Source of the DNA: an uncultured Dyadobacter sp. | GTDB taxonomy: Bacteria > Bacteroidota > Bacteroidia > Cytophagales > Spirosomataceae | DNA: 5,178 bases | Assembly (NCBI GenBank): GCA_946481035.1 | Contig: CAMLNK010000388.1 | Coordinates: forward strand, 1-5,178 | Direction: 5' to 3' | Shown here: positions 1 to 5,178 of the stretch, in pieces | Layout of the letters: every line of letters begins with the position of its first letter | Numbering within the stretch: position 1 is the first letter of the stretch | The notes under the pieces: generated by a model | What the model was told of the DNA's origin: nothing | The model's database searches: none | What the model saw: only the letters and a program-made list of their open reading frames with translations | Program-made: the position numbers and the translations under genes

Positions 1-1026
1 CTGCTGCGAATCTTCCTCCAATGCGAGTACCGTGTTGTTCTGCAAACCGGTCTCCTTGTTGAACTGGTAGCGCAATGCGCCATTTTTGGAAACCACGTAA
101 ACGCCATTCTGGATGGTACCGAAAACGAGGCTGCTGTCGCGGGTCATGACAATAGCGCGGTTGATAATGTTTCTTTTCAGCTCATCGGTAATAGCAATAT
201 TCCACGGAGCCAAGGTGCCGTTTCGCCAGGTAAACAGTCCATGCTTTGTAGTTGAAATCAGGATCCCGCCATTCGAAAAGGGTAATATCGAAGATACGAT
301 CGTTGGGGAGAGGCTTTCGGTGCCAGGTAATGGTTCAAATTTTTCCCCTTTCAACTCGTAAATACCGCGCCCGATCGACGGCACCAGTACCCGGTTTTGT
401 ACAAACCGCATGAACATGATATTGCCTGATCCTTTGATTTCTTTCAGATTTTTACCGTCGTACCGGTAAATGTTCGAGAAGGATTGGAAATAGATGTATT
501 CGGGTGTTTTAAGAATGTGCCAGATTTCCTCCGTTTTCAGGCTAGCAAACCCCGCTTTCTTGCTCAGCGAGTAATATTTCAGCTGGCCATCCGCTTCTTT
601 TTTCCAATAGCCAAATTCCGAAAAGCCGCCTACGTAAATGCGTTGTTCGGTTCGGGATGCACGGTTTAGCACTTTTCCTCCGGCAGCTTCAATGGATTGT
701 TCGTCGTAAAGTACCGTCCTCACGATCTGGCCGTCGGGCAAGGGATAGAGCTTCCACGAAGCCCCGTCATGTTCCAGCAGACCGTCGGAATTGGCGGAAT
801 ACATCAGTCCGTCGGCGCTTTGGCAAATGTCCCAGTTTTGGTTATGGGCCTTGTAAAGCGTGGCCGGATAGTTGATCAGCGGCGGCGTTTCCTGGGCAAA
901 GGAGGGTAGGAAGATTGTCACCAGGAATAGTATGGCAGTAGCATAACCCGCCTTATATTTGAAGGCCCGGCTTGGGAAATGACTTTTTGTAAGTCGTTTT
1001 GCTGCCGTGTTCAATATCTTTTTCAA
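1..1026 (-). CDS. Periplasmic beta-propeller sensor-regulator, N-terminal part (3' end beyond left edge)
   Basis: The visible 342 residues form the sensor half of a Bacteroidota one-component or hybrid regulator (COG3292, two-component-regulator-propeller repeats), a family that usually detects ligands in the periplasm. The frame is unbroken from 1026 to the window edge. Residues 1-28 are a basic leader, 29-42 a hydrophobic core (ATAILFLVTIFLPS), followed by FAQ, consistent with a signal peptide or membrane anchor. Propeller-like repeats follow: NWDICQSADGLMYSANSDG near 64-82, LLEHDGASWKLYPLP at 83-97, RIYVGGFSEFGYW at 129-141, ILISTTKHGLF near 255-265, and ETGLQNNTVLALEED near 325-339. The only plausible start upstream of the conserved region is TTG (1024-1026, reading into MKKILN), preceded directly by an in-frame TAA. 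The first in-frame ATG is residue 75, inside the first repeat. The output part (Y_Y_Y plus LuxR-type HTH, histidine kinase or other) lies outside the window, so its mode of action is unknown. The family call is firm; the ligand is not knowable here. Confidence 0.85.
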   Translation of the reverse strand, partial: MKKILNTAAKRLTKSHFPSRAFKYKAGYATAILFLVTIFLPSFAQETPPLINYPATLYKAHNQNWDICQSADGLMYSANSDGLLEHDGASWKLYPLPDGQIVRTVLYDEQSIEAAGGKVLNRASRTEQRIYVGGFSEFGYWKKEADGQLKYYSLSKKAGFASLKTEEIWHILKTPEYIYFQSFSNIYRYDGKNLKEIKGSGNIMFMRFVQNRVLVPSIGRGIYELKGEKFEPLPGTESLSPTIVSSILPFSNGGILISTTKHGLFTWRNGTLAPWNIAITDELKRNIINRAIVMTRDSSLVFGTIQNGVYVVSKNGALRYQFNKETGLQNNTVLALEEDSQQ

Positions 1027-1103
1027 TTAACTATTAATGTCGTTTTAGCTCTTTCAGAAGGGTTTAACGCGATATTAGTGTATGTAACTCAATAGTACTC
1101 TTA
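1027..1103. promoter_or_regulatory. Divergent intergenic region between sensor and porin genes
   Basis: This 77-bp AT-rich gap separates the TTG start of the minus-strand sensor from the ATG of the plus-strand porin. It should therefore carry the porin promoter, and probably that of the sensor. I find no convincing match to the Bacteroidota TAnnTTTG -7 element on either strand, and no Shine-Dalgarno sequence before either start, which is common in this phylum. Two weak symmetries are visible. One is a near-direct repeat, TATTAATGT (1032-1040) and TATTAGTGT (1073-1081), one mismatch, 41 bp apart. The other is a 6-bp inverted pair, ACTATT (1030-1035) and AATAGT (1091-1096). In sequence this AT-rich, both could be chance. 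The regulatory role is inferred from position only. Confidence 0.5.
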
Positions 1104-2480
1104 ATGAAAAAAATCCTTTCACTCGTGCTGTTCGGCATCGCTGCCGCGGCGCAGCCCGTCATGTCCCAGGACGACAACAAGCGAAACGATATCCGTTACA
1201 ATCTTAACGAATCCGGTTCACATTATGTAAAATTCACATTCACGAATCAGGTGTGGCTGAGGCTGAATGATAATAACCCCGGCACCACGGTTTTGAGCGA
1301 CCCGAAGACCAGTACCTTCGATATTGGCCTCCGCCGCACCCGGATGCAGCTTTTTGGGCAGCTCACCGACCGGATTTTCTTCTACACGCAGTTTGGGATG
1401 AACAACTTCAATAAAGTGAGCGCATTCCCTGGCTACAATATTGCCGGAACGCCCAGCCAGCGGAAAATCGCCGCGTTTTTTCATGATGCCGTCGGGGAAT
1501 ACGAGGTGCAGCGTAAAGGAAATAACTTCATCCGTTTTGGTGGCGGTTTGACGATCGTGAGCGGTTTCTCCCGCTTTTCGCAACCCGGCATTGGTACCAT
1601 TATGACGATGGACGTGCCCGTTTTCGCCCAGGCCACTGTTGACCAAACCGACCAGTTTTCCCGAAAACTCACCGTTTATAGCCGCGGACAAATAGGTAAG
1701 TTCAATTACCGTGTGGCCGTCGCTGATCCTTTCCCGGTCGAAACCAGCGGCTCTGCGCCCGCGGCGCTTAACCGGAACGCCGTTTTCGCGCAACGCAAAA
1801 ACAGTAAACAATTCCAGGGACTGTTCATTTACAATATTTTCGATACCGAAGACAACACTACCCCTGGCTATATGACAGGAACCTACCTCGGTAAACGCAA
1901 GGTACTAAACGTGGAGGCAGGCATTACCTCCCAAAAGAATGCTACCTGGCGAAAGGAGGCTGTCGACACGCTTTACAGTAACCTGATGCTCTGGTCGGCG
2001 GCGGCTTACCTGGATATGCCTTTGAATGCGGAGAAGGGAACCGCATTATCGGCCTATCTCGGCTATTTTAACACGGATTACGGCAAAGGCTACCTCCGCT
2101 ACAACGGCAGTATGAACCCGGCCACCGGCACTACGCAGCCCATCGCGGGTGTGGGCGGTACGCACGGGAACGCGTACCCGATGTTCGGTACCGGCAATGT
2201 GATCTACGCGCAGGCGGGTTACAAACTGAAAGATGGCTTACTAGGCAGCCAGGGCACATTAATGCCTTACGCTTCTTTGCAGCGCGGTGATTATGATCGG
2301 TTGCAGGACACTGCGAATGTTTACAATCTCGGTGTAAACTGGTTGATCAAAGGGCATAACGGCAAGCTGTCGCTGAATTATGAGAACAGGCCTGTGTACC
2401 GGAACGCTTCTGTTGCCAATGAGCTGGAAAAAAACGGCCGCAAAGGCAGCTGGACGTTGCAATACCAGATTTCCATTTAA
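1104..2480 (+). CDS. Outer-membrane beta-barrel porin, Porin_O/P-like
   Basis: This is a complete 458-residue protein that probably forms a passive diffusion channel in the outer membrane. Residues 1-21 are a clear Sec signal peptide: MKK, a hydrophobic core ILSLVLFGIAAAA, then VMS before QDD, a good signal-peptidase I site. The mature protein has alternating-residue beta strands and glycine/aromatic-rich turns throughout. The stretch FDIGLRRTRMQLFGQL (72-87) followed by RIFFYTQFGMN (90-100) resembles the early strands of phosphate-selective porin O/P proteins. Further conserved-looking parts are the FIRFGGGLTIVSGFSRFS segment (142-159) and the MDVPVFAQ segment (169-176). It ends in a strand, WTLQYQISI, as expected for a barrel, although the last residue is Ile rather than Phe. 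The ATG at 1104 is preceded by an in-frame TAA at 1065-1067 and no Shine-Dalgarno sequence. The gene is divergent from the sensor gene and convergent with the receptor gene. The barrel and porin role are well supported; phosphate selectivity is not. Confidence 0.8.
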   Translation: MKKILSLVLFGIAAAAQPVMSQDDNKRNDIRYNLNESGSHYVKFTFTNQVWLRLNDNNPGTTVLSDPKTSTFDIGLRRTRMQLFGQLTDRIFFYTQFGMNNFNKVSAFPGYNIAGTPSQRKIAAFFHDAVGEYEVQRKGNNFIRFGGGLTIVSGFSRFSQPGIGTIMTMDVPVFAQATVDQTDQFSRKLTVYSRGQIGKFNYRVAVADPFPVETSGSAPAALNRNAVFAQRKNSKQFQGLFIYNIFDTEDNTTPGYMTGTYLGKRKVLNVEAGITSQKNATWRKEAVDTLYSNLMLWSAAAYLDMPLNAEKGTALSAYLGYFNTDYGKGYLRYNGSMNPATGTTQPIAGVGGTHGNAYPMFGTGNVIYAQAGYKLKDGLLGSQGTLMPYASLQRGDYDRLQDTANVYNLGVNWLIKGHNGKLSLNYENRPVYRNASVANELEKNGRKGSWTLQYQISI

Positions 2481-2484
2481 ATGC

Positions 2485-2521
2485 AATGCATCCCGGGCCG
2501 ATTCCAGGCACGGGATGCATT
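2485..2521. terminator. Stem-loop between convergent genes, probable bidirectional terminator
   Basis: AATGCATCCCG (2485-2495) and CGGGATGCATT (2511-2521) form a perfect 11-bp stem around a 15-nt loop. Inside the loop, GCC (2497-2499) can pair with GGC (2507-2509) after one G/A mismatch, leaving a 7-nt apical loop. The hairpin starts 4 bp after the porin stop codon and ends 14 bp before the receptor stop codon on the other strand, the expected place for a terminator serving both genes. There is no long T-run directly after the stem on either strand; the nearest T-rich bases are at 2534-2537 on the plus strand. A classical Rho-independent mechanism is therefore likely but not certain. Confidence 0.7.
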
Positions 2522-2535
2522 CTCATTCACGTGTT

Positions 2536-5178
2536 TTAAAAATTGAAATTGATCCTCGCAAACAAATACCGGCCATTAAAACCCATTTGCTGCACACGGC
2601 GGGAGTATACGAAGCGGCCCAGGCTCACATTACCCGAATGGGTGTGCTTGTCCTGATATACATCCAGCACATTGTTCGCACCGATGGTCAGGCCGATGCC
2701 TTTCACCACATCATAGCTCAATGCGACGTCGGTAACCATTTTGGCGCCGAAAGTCTGATCAAGTGTCTCTTTTTGCCCTGTCAGCGTATTGACAGGCCAT
2801 GAATCCGGCTTGTTGGGATCGATGGTCGGATCACGGTAGGCTACTTCGCCAAACCGGACGCCCCGAAGCATTGCGCCAAACTTGCCTGCCTTGTAGTTGA
2901 TCGTCAGGCTCTGCTTATTCCTCGGGCTTGCGATTTCGAACCTGCTCAAATCCTCCCGGTTGAAATAGGTATTGACCTGGTTGGTTTGCACCAGAATATC
3001 CGACGCATGGATAATAGGTTTGCCGTCGGCGCCCTTTTTCACTTTGTTTTGAATAAAAGTGCCGGCCAGTACCGCCCGCAGCGACTGGTTGCGGCCAAAT
3101 TTGGTATTGTATGAAAGCACGCCCTCGATCCCCCGCGAACGCGTATCGACCGCATTGGAAAAGAAATTGGCCGTCGTCGCATTCGCTGCGGCGAGCTGCG
3201 CTTTCAGGTTAGCATTGCCGCCGTCATTGAAATTGTTGGTCAGCACAATGCGGTCGTCGATATCGATCTGGTAGGCATCGACGGTCAGCTCGAATGCATT
3301 GCTGATCTGGATCGTGGTACCGACCGTGAAGCTCTGGGAAGTTTCCTGTTTGAGTTTTGGGATACCGAGGATTTCGGCCGGTTTACTGTCGTTGGTGAAC
3401 GTGCCGCTTTCCTGCGCCACCTGTTGTCCGTTTTGCGTCACGAAAAGTGTATTTGTTTTGGCATAATAGCGCTGTTGCAGCGAAGGCGCGCGGAATCCGC
3501 TGCTGGCCGAGGCTCGTAATGCAATGCCGTCGGTGATTTTGTAGCGGGTCGAAACTTTGTAATTGAGCGTATTTCCGAAATCGGAATAGTTTTCAAAACG
3601 AAGTGCCGCGCTCACGACCCAGGATCTGGTGATATCCTGTTCGAGATCGAGGTAACCTGCCACGCTATGGCGCGAATGCGAACCGGCATTCTGCGGAAAG
3701 AAGCCAGAAAATACCTGCGCACCTGCGGGCACGCCTGCCGCTACGTCGTAATTTTTGTAGGAAGCCTCTTCGCCCGCCGTGATCGTGTACTTTTCACTGC
3801 GTTGTTCGGCGCCCAGTGCGACGTTAAGGCCATGCAGGACGTCGAATTTTCGGCCGAAATCCAGGTTAATGGTATTTTGCGAAAATCCGTTGCCGCCCGC
3901 ATTGAACTCCCGCTGAAAGTTGCTGATGGAAACGGCCTGGGTGTAGTTCACCGAATTGGTAATGCGGTAATCGAAGTCGTTTTTACCAAATGTATTGCTC
4001 AGGTCGAACCGCCATTCGCCGAGCTTTCCGCGGATGCCGGCTGCGGCGGAAATGTCGGTCACGTCGCTGTTGATTTCAGGTAAAAAGCCATTGGGATACA
4101 CCGCGAATACATTCGTCCGCACGGCTGCGGGTACGCCATTGGGATACCTGTAAAAACCGGCCGCATTGCCCTTTTTGTTGTTATACTGGCCGAATGCGTA
4201 CACATCCAGCTGCTCGTTGAGCGGAATGTCGGCATTGATCACCACACCGCCGCCTTTCACTTCCGAGTTACCTATCCGCATGTCGAAGTCGTTGCGGGTA
4301 AGGCCTTTCTGCGCCAGGATTTCATCATCTATCACCTTACCGTCAACGGCCGGGTACAGCTGGCCGGTGTAGGTGCCGGTGCGGTTGGTTGCCCCGCGTT
4401 TGACATATTCACCGGTGATATTGACGAAACCTTTCTGGCCCACTTTCAGCCCGTAGTTGAGGCCGATCTGTGCGGTACCGCCATCCGTTATGTTTACGGA
4501 AGTATTCTTGTTGTTGTTAATAATATAATTCTTGTCGTAGCTCGTCACATTTTCCCCGTACGACACATTTCCACTCAGCCCTGTACGACTTTTTAGTATA
4601 ATGTTGATAACCCCCGCAATCGCATCAGAGCCGTATTGCGCTGCCGCACCGTCGCGCAGGATTTCAATTTTTTCCACCGCCGTTGCCGGGATCGCATTCA
4701 AATCGGTTCCTACCGTGCCGCGGTTAACAGTACCGTTCACATTCACAAGTGACGATTGATGCCGCCTTTTACCATTCACGAGCACGAGCACCTGGTCGGG
4801 CCCGAGTCCGCGGAGTTGCGCGGGGTCGATGTGGTCTGAACCATCGGAGATCGTCTGCCGCGACGATTGGAACGAGGGCGCGATGTACGTCAGGATTTGG
4901 TTAATATCCACTTGCCCGACACTGTTCGCGATCTGTGAAACGGGGATAATGTCGACCGGAACGGGGGAGTCGATACGCGAGCGCCCGCCGCTACGCGAGC
5001 CAGTTACCACAATTTCACCGAGCACTTCGGAAGACTCGGCCAATGCGATGTTCAGCGGTGTGGATTGTCCCGCCGAAACGGTCGTAGGAATGATTTTCGG
5101 CGTGTACCCGATGAAGGAGACGACGATATTGTAGTTGCCGTCGGGTACATTCAGCGTGAAGTTTCCGTCCGGGTCAGT
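2536..5178 (-). CDS. TonB-dependent outer-membrane receptor (5' end beyond right edge)
   Basis: 880 residues are visible of an outer-membrane transporter energised by TonB-ExbBD, typically for siderophores, cobalamin or glycans. Visible residues 1-46 are the last strands of a carboxypeptidase-regulatory-like domain ([20 protein letters not shown], then FIGYT), common in Bacteroidota receptors. EIVVTGSR (55-62) lies at the usual linker/TonB-box position. The plug follows: [13 protein letters not shown] (67-79), [19 protein letters not shown] (122-140), DLNAIP (159-164), [20 protein letters not shown] (172-191) and NIILK (192-196). The barrel carries GFRAPSL (561-567), [10 protein letters not shown] (835-844) and a terminal RINFNF with the C-terminal Phe typical of barrel insertion. 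The Met-like start at 5041-5043 is an internal TTG (Leu46); the frame continues upstream without a stop, so the real start and signal peptide lie outside. Downstream is a convergent gene, so no SusD partner follows, and the plug motifs are not of SusC/RagA type. The substrate is unknown. Confidence 0.95.
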   Translation of the reverse strand, partial: TDPDGNFTLNVPDGNYNIVVSFIGYTPKIIPTTVSAGQSTPLNIALAESSEVLGEIVVTGSRSGGRSRIDSPVPVDIIPVSQIANSVGQVDINQILTYIAPSFQSSRQTISDGSDHIDPAQLRGLGPDQVLVLVNGKRRHQSSLVNVNGTVNRGTVGTDLNAIPATAVEKIEILRDGAAAQYGSDAIAGVINIILKSRTGLSGNVSYGENVTSYDKNYIINNNKNTSVNITDGGTAQIGLNYGLKVGQKGFVNITGEYVKRGATNRTGTYTGQLYPAVDGKVIDDEILAQKGLTRNDFDMRIGNSEVKGGGVVINADIPLNEQLDVYAFGQYNNKKGNAAGFYRYPNGVPAAVRTNVFAVYPNGFLPEINSDVTDISAAAGIRGKLGEWRFDLSNTFGKNDFDYRITNSVNYTQAVSISNFQREFNAGGNGFSQNTINLDFGRKFDVLHGLNVALGAEQRSEKYTITAGEEASYKNYDVAAGVPAGAQVFSGFFPQNAGSHSRHSVAGYLDLEQDITRSWVVSAALRFENYSDFGNTLNYKVSTRYKITDGIALRASASSGFRAPSLQQRYYAKTNTLFVTQNGQQVAQESGTFTNDSKPAEILGIPKLKQETSQSFTVGTTIQISNAFELTVDAYQIDIDDRIVLTNNFNDGGNANLKAQLAAANATTANFFSNAVDTRSRGIEGVLSYNTKFGRNQSLRAVLAGTFIQNKVKKGADGKPIIHASDILVQTNQVNTYFNREDLSRFEIASPRNKQSLTINYKAGKFGAMLRGVRFGEVAYRDPTIDPNKPDSWPVNTLTGQKETLDQTFGAKMVTDVALSYDVVKGIGLTIGANNVLDVYQDKHTHSGNVSLGRFVYSRRVQQMGFNGRYLFARINFNF

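Noticed and set aside
113..909. Several 60-80 codon plus-strand frames opposite the sensor gene
   Set aside because: The minus-strand frame encodes clear propeller repeats across the whole stretch; the short plus-strand frames are shadows.
1218..1811. 197-codon open frame on the minus strand inside the porin gene
   Set aside because: It lies wholly antisense to a well-supported porin, its translation shows no recognisable domain or signal peptide, and it matches the usual shadow of a codon-biased gene.
2380..2802. 140-codon plus-strand frame running from the porin end through the hairpin into the receptor 3' end
   Set aside because: It overlaps the ends of two real genes and the terminator-like hairpin, and its product has no coherent family features.
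3667..4083. 138-codon plus-strand frame antisense to the receptor
   Set aside because: It is antisense to the continuous receptor barrel and has no recognisable motif or separate regulatory context.
4974..5000. Two copies of TACGCGAGC separated by 9 bp
   Set aside because: They encode the Ser-Arg pairs of a short basic linker (SRSGGRSR) in the receptor, so codon repetition explains them.
2536..5178. Possible SusC of a SusCD polysaccharide-utilisation pair
   Set aside because: The plug motifs are not of the SusC/RagA type and the downstream gene is a convergent porin, not a SusD.

Overview
The window looks like a stretch of a Bacteroidota chromosome, most likely from the Cytophagales (Dyadobacter/Spirosoma type). 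This is inferred from the protein families, the roughly balanced base composition, start sites without a Shine-Dalgarno sequence, and a TonB-dependent receptor with a carboxypeptidase-regulatory-like N-terminal extension. No marker gene is present to fix the genus.

There are three protein-coding genes and two short non-coding gaps. (1) Positions 1-1026, minus strand: the N-terminal 342 residues of a periplasmic beta-propeller sensor-regulator (COG3292 / two-component-regulator-propeller type). It starts at a TTG codon and runs off the left edge before its output domain. (2) Positions 1027-1103: a 77-bp divergent intergenic region that must hold at least the porin's promoter signals. (3) Positions 1104-2480, plus strand: a complete 458-residue outer-membrane beta-barrel porin, resembling the phosphate-selective porin O/P group. 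(4) Positions 2481-2535: a convergent gap with a strong 11-bp perfect hairpin, probably a bidirectional terminator. (5) Positions 2536-5178, minus strand: a TonB-dependent outer-membrane receptor, 880 residues visible, with its 5' end beyond the right edge. An apparent start at 5043 is only an internal TTG (Leu) codon; the frame stays open to the window edge and encodes part of the regulatory-like domain.

The layout suggests envelope and nutrient-uptake functions: a sensor that probably monitors a periplasmic ligand, a porin transcribed divergently from it, and an active-transport receptor that converges on the porin. The porin and receptor are not in one operon, and no SusD-like gene follows the receptor. 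The substrates of the porin and receptor cannot be read from the sequence. I see no RNA gene, CRISPR array, insertion sequence or phage feature, and nothing that amounts to a previously undescribed system. The points worth a second look are modest: the unusual start codon, the divergent pair, the hairpin, and the start of the receptor.
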